This document shows positions 25,401-37,118 of a stretch of 64,000 nt of DNA, piece after piece (within the stretch, counting starts at the first letter, position 1; each line of letters opens with the position of its first letter). The stretch comes from Anisus vortex. Its lineage: Eukaryota; Mollusca; Gastropoda; Planorbidae. The DNA lies in assembly GCA_949126835.1 (NCBI GenBank), contig OX421492.1, positions 42,248,998-42,312,997 of the forward strand, given 5' to 3'. A model generated the notes under the pieces. The model was not told where the DNA came from, did no database searches, and was given only the letters and a program-made list of their open reading frames with translations. Made by a program: the position numbers and the translations under genes.

Positions 25401-28400
25401 AGGAGGGTCACATTTGTAAGAAACACTAAGTATATAATATGATAGTATTGTATTAATATTCATATATTATTTGTATCTATGTTATATTTAATTACAGAAA
25501 AGCAGATATAGGAAGACAGACCTTGCAGTAGAGTTTCAGATTGAGAAATCTGCAACTGAAACGTGGCCTCGATTGACAGCTGAAAAATTAAAAGTTCCAT
25601 GGCTAAAAATAGACTTTGATAAATTCCCTCTAGATGATTCTGATGAACAGAGTGATGAAGATGATTCAAAGGTAAATGTAATAATAGCATTGATTTTTAG
25701 ATAATGGATTTGTAACAATCGTGAACAGTTTGAAAATAAATTGTTGGAGAAAAGTTTGGTAATAATTACTTGTATTTATATTGACCCTAAAGTATTGATT
25801 TTATTTATAACTAAACAATTGCTTTTACTTAGATATCCCAGAAGACAAATGAAGAACTGCTGAATAAATTAACATCAGACTTATCCATGAATGATTCTTT
25901 GGGTAGGTAAATCTTTTAAAAAATATTTTTTGTTTGGATAACTTTTTGGCTTATTCACCTTAACGAATAAAGTTAACTGTAAGAATTACGGTTGATATCT
26001 AGATGATCTGAACAAAGCTTTGTTTGTGTGTGTTATATTTTTTATATATATATTGCTATATATTGTTTTTTGTTGTTTCAGATATGCCTTCACCTTCACA
26101 GATCTACCTGTTCACATATAATTTAATACAATTTGTGGGTTATGCTTACATTTTCATAACTCTTGTTTACCATTTCTTAAAATATGATGAATGTAAGTAT
26201 GACACAACTTGTAGCTTTTTATTTTTATGTTTTTTTTAAATGTTAAAAATAAAGTAATGATTTCAGACCATGTTGGTCCATATGGCAAGTGTAACAGAGT
26301 TAACAGATTTCTGTTACTAAAGCATACAAAGAGATTCTGTGGCCAATACTCAGCCCCCAATATATTCTCCAAACTTATGCTAGTGACACCCCGCAGATTA
26401 AACAAAAATATTGATTATTTATTTAGTTTTTCTTTCTCTCAAAAAATAAATTACCACTTTTTTTTTTACAGTGAACCAAACCAATTTTTTAATTAATTTT
26501 CTTCTTATTTTTACAAAGAATTATTTGCAACTATATCAAAAATTTGTTTTCTAAGTTAAGTGTAAAGTGCAGTTATTCTTGTAAGATGCAATAATATTCT
26601 ATATAGAAGTAGTTTCTGTATGTATAAGACGAGATTTTAAAAATTAAACTTCTGTAAAGTGGTTGATACATTTAGTACTTGAAAAGGTCAAATGAAGCTG
26701 ATTGTTTCTCCACTCTTGTCAAATATCTGGTCAAATATCTAAATCTTGTGTTGATAAAGGCAGATGAGTCTTGCAGCAATCGCACTTCCCTAACTATCCT
26801 GACCAACATTTCTGCCTCTATTGGTGTTTCTCAGTTCAGGGCTGGCCATTGTCCCACCTGAGCATACTTTGCTATGCTGAGGCCTTTTGATTCAAGACAA
26901 GCATCCCATTTGCACCTGACCTGCCTAGCTTAAGACAAAATGAGTCCAGGGAACCCATTAAGATATATAGACTTAGACACCTAAGGCATGATCATATCTT
27001 ATAATAGGATTAGTACTCTGGTTCCAGTGAGCTGAAATGGATCTCAACCTATTTAAAGAGTTAAATACACATGGTTTCAAACAAATGATCTTATTTCTAT
27101 TATTAGTTTCATACAATTTTATATATATTGATATGTATACAAAAACAGCAGCCCAGCAAGCAGCCTTTGATGTGGTTGGAACTCAGATGATGTTTTGTCA
27201 AGCTTTTTCTGTTTTGGAAATAGTGCATACCTTTTTCAAGCTGGTCCATTCCCAAATTTTAACAACATTTGTACAGGTATCTAGTTGATATTAAACTCAT
27301 TAACAATTAATATATATATATATATATGGTATAAATAAGATCACCTTTAGTAATATTTATATTTTATAAATTCTGTATTAAAATCACCACTTTGAAAGTG
27401 TTAAAACGATGCTCTTGAAATGCAAGGGCCAAGTGAATATAATTATCATTCCACTCTGCGGTTTGATTTCTTAAAAAAATTGTGTAACATTATATATTAT
27501 AAAATAAAATCTATAGGCAATACAATTTACAACCCACTTTAGTAACTATACATTATATACATATTCTTTCTAGGTAACTGCACGCAACTTTATTCTGTTT
27601 TTGCTCATATTACAAGAGCCAAGACTTCAGATATCTCACCTTTGTTGTTATCTATTCTTAGCATGGTCATTTATAGAAATCATAAGGTAATCATTTCACT
27701 TAAATATATTATATCACTATTGCAAACCATTTTTTCTACTCTTCTTCATTTTTAAGGTAGGCAAACATAATTGCTGTTTTTAAAACAATTTTTTCTATCA
27801 AAAATGTAGTGTTTAACTATGATTGACAATTTAATTCAATTGATTTAGTTCAATTGCCATATTATGTTAGTACTTTTGCAACAAAAGTTTACTAATGTTA
27901 ATGTACCTTGCTTTGTGTTTCTTAAATATTTAGATATATTTTCATTTGGTTTCTTTCCTAGATATCCATTCTACATGATGCAGCTTGTGAAATTTGAGCT
28001 GAGATTTTTAACTTGGCTTCGCTATAGTGTTTGGATAGTCCTCTACCCATTGGGCATTGTTCTAGAAGGTTATTATCAATTTTGATAATTTTCTTGAGTT
28101 TATATGTTTGTTTGTTTGCTATGGACTAATAAGAGACAAAAGTAAAAATACTACATTTACTCTTTAGGGAAGATAAAAAAAATAAATTATATGTGCTAAT
28201 TTGCTGAATTAGTTGTTTTTAAAGAAAAATACAACGTATTATTATAAACTGTAATAAAATAATTAAAAAATCTGTGAGTAAAAAAACAACAACTTAGAAT
28301 TTATTGCTCTTCAATTGTATGCATTAAATTAGCTTTTTGGGGTTTTCCAGACACTTGTATATTGCAACGCCGTCTGTTTTTTTTTTTTTGGTGGTGTAAA

Positions 28401-30729
28401 CTGTGAGATGTGTTAATATTTTTTTTCTCTATTGCTATTCTTTTATTGACGTAACTTTTGTATGAGCACAATGTGATCAACAATCAACTGGGTTAATAAT
28501 AAATAACAAAATTCACTAATTAAATATTTATATCATTTGGTATTTGCACACAATAAAGTTTTTCTTTTCATTATTTAGTAAGCTAAATATATATATATAC
28601 AATATACATTATACAAATTTTTTTTAAAAATAATTTTCAGCTGCCATTGTGTTTCAGTCCATATCATACTTTAGTGAGACAGGTTTCTTCAGTATTTCAC
28701 TGCCAAACTCTGTCAACTTTGCATTTTACTTCCCCTACTTTCTCATGGTTTATTTAGTTGCCATGTGCTTTGGTAAGTAATAAATATTGCTAGTCCATTT
28801 TTATCATGTATTTGTATTACATTATTAGTTAATTATATGTATGTATGGTATAATATAGTGTATCAATGACATTGATATTTCCAAGCGGCCCACTGTTATT
28901 GTTTTGGCCCATACATCACAGTTTTAATATCTGACTTTGTGACTTTCAAAATACTGTATATACTCGCGTATAATTCACACCGGTGGATAAGTCGCACCCC
29001 TAGTTTAAGATTTTTTTTTTCTTATATGTTGTCCTTGACCTGCGCATAAGTCGCACCCCGACTTCCAGTTCCAGGGGTTACACTGTCTTTTAACTTCTCA
29101 AAAGTGCATACCTTTTAAACATAAAAGTTACTAAATATTCACCCTCATTTGGAAAAAGGCAGGGCTTCATTTATTTTAAACAACCGATCAATTGGCTTAC
29201 AGACATTGGTGATATTTCCACTGATATGAGAAAGTAAGATATCTGTTTCTTCCTCTAAGTCCCTGTCCCTAATTTAATTACTATCCCTATTGTCATACTA
29301 TGGCAGGTCGACACAAAAAAAATCTTTTGAAGTGCATCATTAGACTGAATGTTGCCCAGACTGAGTGGCGCCGGTATTGATAGTTGCGCTCTACAAGTGC
29401 CCTAATTACCGTTAACATTGTTTATAATGTTTTCAAACACTAGTGCGCGAATAAAATTTTAAAAGTGGAGAGTGTACTGACTTTGTGGAGAGTGTGCTGG
29501 CTTCGCCATCGACAATAAGCTGTGTTTTTTCAACTCCTACATGCAAACATGCAACTAAGGAAAAATGATACAATCTATTGACATTATACACACTATTTCT
29601 ATATAGATATGAAAAAAAAGTTTGAGTGCAGAATGTTACCGAAATAACTTGAGCTGTGTCGATCGGCTGATCGTGGTTTTGAAAACATTGCTAGGACATG
29701 CGGACATGGTGCGCCCGGTTTTCTTGGAATGCTAAACACTGCCTTAGTAGGCTATAGGCCTAAGCCATAGGTCCTAAATAAATGCATCTTAATCTTAAGC
29801 TACTAGTTTACAAGCTTATATCTATAATTTAGGCCTAGAGAGACTTTTACACATTTACGATTCTTTCCATAATGTAATATGAGTTCAATAGGCCCACAAA
29901 AAAATGCCGCCTTAAACTTATAAATACGTTTTGTTTCGGCAATACAAAATCGAAAAAAGTTCAAAAGCAATGGGTATGGATTTTTAAAAAACCTAAAATA
30001 TTTTTGACTTTCAATTAAATAAAGATAGTATATTAACTTTCACCTACGAAAGTTTTTTTTAACGTAAAATGTAGGCTTAAGCAATATCCTAGTAAATTCT
30101 ACATCAATTCATCCACCGATACAGGTGATATTTGCAGCTGAATGACAGAGTAGCAATGTTTTTCAAACTTTTTAAAAACAGTGTTGGGTGTATAAGTCCC
30201 ACCCCTCCTTTTTGTTAAAATTTTTTGTTAAAAAAGTGTGACGTGTACGCGAGTATATACGGTATAAAATACTTTAGTGGCCTAATGCAATTTATTATAA
30301 GTTCAAAAAAAAATCTGTAGAAGTTCAGACAAATTTTTATCATCATTAGTCCATAAATTTAAGTATAAGCTTACCCATATGTTTATTAGCTCTTGTTAGT
30401 TAAAATAGCATTTTATAGCATTGAGGTAATATCATCCATACTTTTCCCTCTGTGTGTGCTCATTCTAAGTAGGCCTATAAACCAAATTTAATCTTTGCTG
30501 AAAAATACTTCTTTTTGCAGTTTTGTTGAAAGTTTTGATAAAGCAACATTTTGTATATTTTCAATGTAATATTCTTTTTAGTAAAATCTTGCTATTTATA
30601 ATCAGTTAATTTTTTAATTTTTCTCTAGGCTCTACAAATAATCTGAAGTACATGTATATTCAAAGACAAAAACAGCTCAACAAAGTTGCCAGGGTGAATG
30701 AAAAATCTTCAAAACATAAAACTTCATGA
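19481..30729 (+). CDS. HACD3-like very-long-chain 3-hydroxyacyl-CoA dehydratase, 10 exons, 378 aa
   Basis: Exons: 19481-19564, 24724-24840, 25498-25671, 25833-25902, 26082-26192, 27149-27276, 27574-27686, 27962-28068, 28641-28772, 30629-30729. All are GT-AG and the phases agree. Residues 1 to about 100 form a CS (p23-like) domain (SPFVYWGQ, LDFSAQGLGVKG, YSFHLDFY). Then come a linker with acidic and Lys-rich patches and a multi-pass membrane domain (LFTYNLIQFVGYAYIF, MMFCQAFSVLEIVH, ARNFILFLLI). The active site of this family is the Tyr-x6-Glu pair, seen in LYPLGIVLE as Tyr294 and Glu301, preceded by FLTWLRYSVW. The enzyme would remove water from 3-hydroxyacyl-CoA in ER fatty acid elongation. 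The tail ends KHKTS, a KxKxx ER-retrieval signal. The start codon context is AACAAGATGG. Human HACD3 is 362 aa with the same plan. The CS domain separates it from HACD1, 2 and 4. Confidence 0.93.
20045..20180. repeat. Three-copy tandem repeat in HACD3 intron 1
   Basis: Successive copies of an approximately 43-bp unit with TTATCGGTTAGTTTCTAAG followed by CTTTCTAAGTATTTGTTAATCATT. The last copy lacks the internal CTTTCTAAG. Confidence 0.85.
20413..20656. mobile_element. Palindromic MITE, about 244 bp, with a central CRE site
   Basis: The left arm GGGTCTAAGAAATTCCCACT, then GAAAATTTTCATCC, then GTGTCTTAGGAATCGC pairs with the right arm read in reverse (GGGTTCTAAAAAATTCCAAC, then GAAAATTTTATCGC, then GTGTCTTAGGAAAAGC). 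The arms are about 85 bp each with mismatches. The loop contains TGACGTCA at 20505-20512. It is noncoding and has no clear target duplication. Confidence 0.75.
20815..23748 (-). pseudogene. Degenerate hAT transposon, ZMYM1-like transposase (minus)
   Basis: Terminal sequences are CAGGGGCAGGCCCGGATTTA at 20815 and an imperfect reverse complement (AAATCCGGGCCTGGGCAGGGG) near 23725-23745. Both ends are followed by GGGGCCCC-rich blocks. Between them the minus strand encodes broken pieces of a hAT transposase: LPFRVSHEIKNQWE and KGSGTTSYLSSKI, then YFSISVDSTPDISHVDQLSF with VRYVYEDG (about 23180-22860), the CRGQSYDNASNMSGVYSGL box, NPLIDFVPCAAESCKAV, and a C-terminal RVKNYLRSNKEQ near 21150. It has several frameshifts and a LINE insertion at 22222-22720, so it is not functional. 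The fragments lie in HACD3 intron 1, antisense to the gene. Confidence 0.85.
22222..22720 (-). mobile_element. LINE 3'-end fragment inserted in the hAT
   Basis: The minus strand encodes a reverse transcriptase C-terminus: FNSNVKSVLLYGSESWRLTK, then NGCPRRITDIKWYDKITN, then RRWRWIGHTLRRPTTNLTRQ and RREVEKDVQVIGGTWKELEK, with a frame change between the two halves. It ends in a GAAGAAGAAG tail at about 22222. It is strongly 5'-truncated and related to the copy at 5436-5760. Duplicated hAT sequence lies on both sides. Confidence 0.85.
25052..25412. mobile_element. 361-bp MITE with TGTGACCCTCCACC termini, HACD3 intron 2
   Basis: The left end TGTGACCCTCCACCACAAAA and right end GGTGGAGGAGGGTCACA form terminal inverted repeats. 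Internal text (CTCAAGCTATTTTGAGCTAC, TTTCTGAAAATCAGGTTTCA) matches the split copy at 6018-7637. It is noncoding and ends 85 bp before the exon 3 acceptor. Confidence 0.85.
26193..27148. other. HACD3 intron 5, no nameable element
   Basis: 956 bp between exons 5 and 6. A moderately GC-richer block at about 26690-27030 resembles old repeat sequence, but no termini, tails or coding motifs could be assigned. The 3' end has a poor pyrimidine tract and a CAGCAG (NAGNAG) acceptor, so exon 6 could start at 27149 or 27152. Confidence 0.5.
28954..30262. mobile_element. 1.3-kb inverted-repeat element with TA target duplication, HACD3 intron 9
   Basis: The left end CTGTATATACTCGCGTATAA and right end, read in reverse, CCGTATATACTCGCGTACAC match and are each flanked by TA (28952-28953 and 30263-30264), the target duplication of Tc1/mariner/pogo elements. 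ATAAGTCGCACCCC-like words recur near the ends (about 28990, 29047, 30190), as subterminal repeats would. No transposase frame is visible, so it is non-autonomous or an eroded full element. Confidence 0.75.
30365..30502 (+). repeat. Dispersed 140-bp repeat, copy A (HACD3 intron 9)
   Basis: The segment from GCTTACCCATATGTTTATTAG through GTGTGTGCTCATTCT to CCAAATTTAATCTTT recurs at about 34679-34806 with roughly 90% identity by eye. The second copy forms the right border of the 40-bp minisatellite. Confidence 0.85.
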
Positions 30730-33060
30730 GTTGAATTATTTATTTATTTATTTACAATCATCTTTGTTTTGTTTTTTTTTTGTTTTTTTTTCAATTTCTT
30801 CTAAGCAGCTTAATTTTAAATTTTGACATTTAAACTGCACACCACTTTTAACCCTGGAAACTTTGTCTAAATAAAATTTCAGGTGGATGGAAATGAAATA
30901 TTTGTATTACTCCAACTACACTACCACTCTTATAATTAGAATGAAAAGTTAACATGTTTCATGAAGGTCTTTGTATCTGCCTTTGTGTCTCTTACTAGTT
31001 CTTTTTTAATACTAATGCAAACAAAATACCATTTAATTCTTAGTATCTTCTTTTGCTTTCCTTTTCCTTCTTTCTTACTGCATAAAATTGTCAGGGTCAT
31101 TTCACAATCGCCTAAGTCATTTTCATGTTTTGAGAAAACTAAAAAAAATCTGAATGGCATCTGTATTCACTCTGTTATTTAACATTGATACATTTTGTAA
31201 AAAAAAATATTTTTCTGATTGATTTCAGATATGGGTGTTTTGCCATGTAATAGAAGACTGTGTAAACTATACATTTTGACACTTAACTCAACCCCCCCCC
31301 CCCCTAAAAAAATGACTAAGGTGATTGTGAAATGACTGTGACGAAATGTACCATGTGATTCTTTGTGTTTTCTTCTGTGTTGGTTTAAATTTTTTTTCCT
31401 ATGTTTCCCTCTGACCATTTATTTAATCTCATTGATTAAGGCGACAGTTTTTTTAAGATTTTGCTTTGGGCCCCAAATCTTGTCCTTTGTTGAGTCACCC
31501 TGATGTCAGACCCGATTTTGAGCTTCTGTGGAGAAAAGACAATATTGCAGGATGTGCTATGGACTGCTCTACATGGGCACTATGGGATGTAGATTTGACC
31601 AATCTGGTACAAGTGATCCAACAGTCTAGTTGCCCTGTTCTTAATATTGACTGCTGTTCTTATTTTAATTGGAGGGGGGGGGGATAAGGTGGCCAATCAT
31701 TTACTTGGTGGAATTGGTATGCACTTGTGAACCAAGGTACATTTTTTTTTATATGTAGTACAGTCTATCATAGCTCATTACAATCAAAAGAGGTTTTCTT
31801 TCATCCAAGATGACAAAGGCTGCTTCATGTTATATTATATAGGGGGTCAGTGAGGCTAAGACCAATTGAATATTACTCAGTCATCATTTACCTGATACCT
31901 GATGATTCTATCCATAAATTCAGCCCGATTCATTTTCAACTCTCCCTTACTCTGTAAATAGATCCATAGTCTTGCCTGACAAGATGTGTATTGCATATAT
32001 CTTGATTTGGTTTTAACAAGACCTGCCTCATTCTCTGATTCTAGACCAATGTTTATTGGTCAAGATCAGTAACATCTTAGAACTAAACCAAATAATAAAT
32101 AATGTCTTTATCTGCATTTACTTTTTATTGTTTGTTATAGGTTCTTCTTGCTTGTGTCACTAGTTGATGATGTTTTTATTTCATTGACTAAGTATGAAAC
32201 AAATGATTATGTCAGAATTTGGGCTTACAGATTTTATGACATAACATTAGAGTCACCAGACATGTTTATAATATTTTTTTTCAAAGGATGTTTTGGTTAG
32301 TTAAGCTTTTTTTACTAGATATTAAATCCACAGATGGTATTTTAGTTTAAATTCATTGATAGTTTGATGGCTTTTCCAATGGAGATTCTGAAGTCAGTTT
32401 ATCTACCTTAGAGTAAAGCAAATATTTTATTACACACTTTTGAGGCTTAAAAAAAAACCTTTAGGAATTGTGAAAAACTCTAAACTTCCTTTTTAAAATA
32501 AATTATATTACATGTCTGTTTCTGTAAGCTACAAATTAGTGTTTCAATATTCAAGTTTGAATTGTTATTTTTTATACATTTCTATAGATGTTTTGTTTTT
32601 GTTACAAACAGAAAACATATTTTTTAAATGTTTGAAAGAGCAAATAATTTGTTTTCATATATTTCATTAAAAAAGCTAATAACAAAAAGTTCTTGTTTTT
32701 ATTCTGTTGAGATTTTTTGAATTACGTTTAAATAATTTGTTATATATTCAGTCTTTAAAATAATATTCTTGGCCAATTTAACTTGGGATTTGTTTGAAAC
32801 AGATCTAGTGACAATTTCATCATTTATGCTTTACTACAAACAATGTTAAATTAATTTGAGGGAGAAATACTGATCTTAATCATTTCCCAACCCTCTTCCT
32901 AAAGAGATACACACACACTTGCCATTTGTTTTAAGCTTATAACTCAAACTTACCCCATCAAAATTGTTTCTCATTCACCTTTATAAATATTTTAGAGCCA
33001 TGGGATTTCAATTTCATTTTCTTAGTTGTAATAGTTGCTAACATTTAATTTTGTGTGTAT
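30730..33060 (+). other. HACD3 3' untranslated region and downstream DNA
   Basis: AT-rich and without coding signs. The first plausible polyadenylation signal after the stop codon is AATAAA at 30870-30875, giving a short 3' end. More AATAAA or ATTAAA words further on would allow longer forms. A moderately GC-richer piece at about 31460-31690 ends in a poly-G run. No other gene is seen. Confidence 0.5.
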
Positions 33061-33061
33061 A

Positions 33062-34665
33062 ACTCTTTGTCATAGCATGTGCAGAAATGTGTCCATGATG
33101 GGAAGGGGAGTCAAAACATTGCACAATTGTGTCCATGGTGGGAAGGGGAGTCAAAACATTGCACAATTGTGTCCATGGTGGGAATGGGTGTCAAAACATT
33201 GCACAATTGTGTCCATGGTGGGAAGGGGTGTCAAAACATTGCACAATTGTGTCCATGGTGGGAAGGGGTGTCAAAACATTGCACAATTGTGTCCATGGTG
33301 GGAAGGGGTGTCAAAACATTGCAGAAATGTGTCCATGGTGGGAAGGGGTGTCAAAACATTGCAGAAATATGTCCATGATGGGAAGGGGTGTCAAAACATT
33401 GCACAATTGTGTCCATGGTGGGAAGGGGTGTCAAAACATTGCAGAAATGTGTCCAGGATGGGAAGGGGTGTCAAAAAATTGCAGAAATTTGTCCAGGCTG
33501 GGAAAGGGTGTCAAAACATTGCACAATTGTGTCCAGGATGGGAAGGGGTGTCAAAACATTGCACAATTGTGTCCATGGTGGGAAGGGGTGTCAAAACATT
33601 GCAGAAATGTGTCCATGGTGGGAAGGGGTGTCAAAACATTGCACAATTGTGTCCATGGTGGGAAGGGGTGTCAAAACATTGCAGAAATGTGTCCATGGTG
33701 GGAAGGGGTGTCAAAACATTGCACAATTGTGTCCATGGTGGGAAGGGGTGTCAAAACATTGCACAATTGTGCCCATGGTGGGAAGGGGTGTCAAAACATT
33801 GCACAATTGTGTCCATGGTGGGAAGGGGTGTCAAAACATTGCACAATTGTGTCCATGGTGGGAAGGGGTGTCAAAACATTGCACAATTGTGTCCATGGTG
33901 GGAAGGGGTGTCAAAACATTGCAGAAATGTGTCCATGGTGGGAAGGGGTGTCAAAACATTGCACAATTGTGTCCATGGTGGGAAGGGGTGTCAAAACATT
34001 GCACAATTGTGTCCATGGTGGGAAGGGGTGTCAAAACATTGCACAATTGTGTCCATGGTGGGAAGGGGTGTCAAAAAATTGCAGAAATTTGTCCAGGTTG
34101 GGAAGGGGTGTCAAAACATTGCAGCAATGTGTCCAGGATGGGAAGGGGTGTCAAAAAATTGCAGAATTGTGTCCAGGATGGGAAGGGGTGTCAAAACATT
34201 GCAGAAATTTGTCCAGGTTGGGAAGGGGTGTCAAAACATTGCAGAAATGTGTCCAGGATGGGAAGGGGTGTCAAAAAATTGCAGAAATTTGTCCAGGTTG
34301 GGAAGGGGTGTCAAAACATTGCAGAAATGTGTCCATGGTGGGAAGGGGTGTCAAAACATTGCACAATTGTGTCCATGGTGGGAAGGGGTGTCAAAACATT
34401 GCACAATTGTGCCCTTGGTGGGAAGGGGTGTCAAAACATTGCAGAAATGTGTCCAGGATGGGAAGGGGTGTCAAAAAATTGCAGAAACTTGTCCATGGTG
34501 GGAAGGGGTGTCAAAACATTGCAGAAATGTGTCCAGGATGGGAAGGGGTGTCAAAAAATTGCAGAAATTTGTCCAGGTTGGGAAGGGGTGTCAAAACATT
34601 GCAGAAATGTGTCCAGGTTGGGAAAGGGAGTCAATTTTTTGTGTGTGCAGAGATGTGTCCAAGAC
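33062..34665. repeat. 40-bp minisatellite, about 40 copies, open in all three plus frames
   Basis: The unit is 40 bp, in the form GGAAGGGGTGTCAAAACATT followed by GCACAATTGTGTCCATGGTG. Variants are GCAGAAATGTGTCC and GCAGAAATTTGTCCAGGTTG, with the third type concentrated in the right half. Because 40 is not a multiple of 3 and no phase of the unit contains a stop, all three plus frames stay open for 1.3-1.7 kb, giving a 40-residue super-repeat. This is arithmetic, not evidence of a protein: there is no domain, no homology and no flanking exon structure. Confidence 0.95.
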
Positions 34666-34675
34666 GGGAAAGTAT

Positions 34676-34812
34676 ATATGCTTACCCATATGTTTATTAG
34701 ATCTTGTTATTTAAAAATAGCATTTTGAAGCTTTGGGGTAATATCATCCACCCTTTTTTTTGTGTGTGCTCATTCTGAGTAAGCCCTATAAGCCAAATTT
34801 AATCTTTATCAT
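34676..34812 (+). repeat. Dispersed 140-bp repeat, copy B
   Basis: Matches the copy at 30365-30502 in HACD3 intron 9, in the same orientation: GCTTACCCATATGTTTATTAG, a block with ATAGCATTTT, GGTAATATCATCCA, and CCAAATTTAATCTTT. It abuts the 40-bp minisatellite. The pair is 4.3 kb apart. Confidence 0.85.
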
Positions 34813-37091
34813 GATTAGCGCATCTGACTAAATACCAGGTCTACCTAACAAAAATCAGAATACGGTAGTCTCCCTTTTCCCATTTAATTTATAAAGTTGC
34901 ACATGTAATGAAAAGCTAGATCTTGTTAATGCTTCACAATTAACCGTTTAATGTTCTTCCTTGCCCAATGCCATAGCGGCTTAGGCCTATTCGTTGTCTG
35001 GTCTATAATTGTAAGATTGGCTACATATATAGTCTTTAAAATCGTTTTCTTAACTGGCTAGTTAGGCCTATGATTCCTATGATTATGAAGACACGCTTTG
35101 TCAACCAGCATGTGCCTTAAAATTTAGTAGGCCCTATTAGGCCTATAGGCTATTCCTAATTTCAGATCGATAGGGCCTATAAATCTAGGAAAATTGCACC
35201 AACCTATTGAAGGGGCCATAACTTCTCTAACAGTTTATATTTATTTTGATATCTTTTTGAAATATAAGCAACAACTGTATAGATCTAACTACTGTATAAG
35301 CCTGATTTGATACATTATCTCACGGTGTTATATAATGTAATACAATAAACAATTTTAAATACGGTTACTTTGCTTTATTGATTCTTACTTCTACTCACTG
35401 TATTATAATAATATATAGCACAGTGAGAGCTTCTACTTTATCACAATTATTGATATTACGTCATTTCCGTATTTAAGTATAAATATAGCCTTTGTTGACA
35501 CTAACAAAATTTTTGGTACGGACCAGGACCAGAATCAAATAGGTCTTCAACATGGATGACATTGGTTGTATGTCACTACGTGTCTGGATAGTTTAAAAAG
35601 AAATATAATGTAACACATTCCTGTTTGCTTGGAGTTTGGTGAAAAGTGAGTTTATTATAATTTTCCTGTTTTATTTTAGATTTTGTAACCTTTTTTAAAA
35701 TGTGTAGGCCTAGGCCTAGGTCCCGTAGGCCTACTTTATTTTTATAATAGGTAAATAGGCCTAGGCCTAGCCTACTACCTAGTAAATAGTAGTAGGTAAC
35801 CTACTATTACTATTATTAACTACTTATTACTACTACTACCTAGAATGCCTAGATTGCTAGATTATAGTAGGTCGATAGGTGGTAAGTAGGGACGGTAGGG
35901 TAATTTTTGTTCCTTTTCAGCTCCATTGACTATTGACTTGACTACATGTTGAATTGGTTAAAAATAATACTATTAATAGTAATAATCATTAATTTACCCC
36001 TTGCCTTGCGTAATCGGGTGACACATTTTTGTTTACTTTAACTTTACAACTTTTGTATTGACTAAGTTAGCTTAGGCCTAACTAACTACTATGAGATTAG
36101 GATTAGGGCCTACTAAGACGTCTAAGACTATATAAGTTTACTAACTAACTAAGTTAGATACTAAGACTAAGAAACAATGAGTGATTTGAGTGTCAAAAGT
36201 CATTGAGTTGGCTATTTCAACTATTATTTAAACTACTTGAACTATTTATCGTAATTTATAATTTTGGTGATAGGCCTGATAAAATACTAATAGGCCTAAC
36301 CCTAATCTAATTTTAATTTAATAATAATATGTTAATATTATTAATAAGGCTAATATTAATATAATAAATAGGCCTAATCATAATGATATTAATTAGGCTA
36401 CTTAATTAACAATATATTTAATATTTAATAACATCAGAAAAAAACATGAATTAGAATTAGAGGATGAATTTGTAATTTGACAGTTTATTAAATATTTTTA
36501 GGACCATTTAATAATGATTTATGAAAAATGAACAATACTAAGAAGACTAGGCCTAGCCAAGGACTAAGGTAGGCCTAGAATTATAAATTAAAAAAGGCCT
36601 AGGCCTACTAAAATTATAACAATACAATGCCGGACAACAGGCAAGGGCTGTAAGTGGTTTCAATAGATCCAAATGTAAATGGCTCTATACTATAGGAGTA
36701 TAGGCCTACATCTGTACTCAACTCTATGACTATGACAATTTAAGAGCACTCTAAGTCTAAGAATCTAATATATAATAATCTAATGACTCAGATGAGCCTA
36801 ATGAATGTTTTTATATTTTGATACAGGCATAGGCCTACATAGGTGACATAGTAGGTCTAATAATAAATTAAATTAATTAAAGCTTAAAAAAAATTGAATA
36901 TATTTAATTCAGAGTCGACAGAATAGGCCTATAGCCCTATACTTAAAATTTGTATCATAAATGATGAATGGGTTGATCATGTCATAAAAGAAGGAAACAA
37001 AAGATTGTAGCATTGTCTACATATAATATTACTACATATAATATTCTCTATCTATATATTATTATATATAAATTAAATATCATATAATAGG
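34813..37091. other. AT-rich intergenic DNA rich in TAGGCCTA words
   Basis: No gene is seen. The palindrome TAGGCCTA and its halves (AGGCCTAGGCCTAG, ATAGGCCTA) are strikingly frequent at 34980-36900, in a background that is otherwise almost all A and T. A CRE/ETS-like TTACGTCATTTCCG at about 35457 and a TATA-like AGTATAAATATAGCC at about 35476 could mark a start site for an upstream untranslated exon of the Rab11-FIP gene, but this is weak. Confidence 0.45.
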
Positions 37092-37118
37092 TGTTACGAG
37101 TTCATATTTCTCTAGTTA

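Noticed and set aside
33035..34714. Three overlapping long plus-strand open frames (446-559 codons) of a repetitive Trp/Cys/Lys protein
   Set aside because: They are produced by a 40-bp unit with no stop in any phase. There is no domain, no splice structure and no homology; all three frames give the same cycle.
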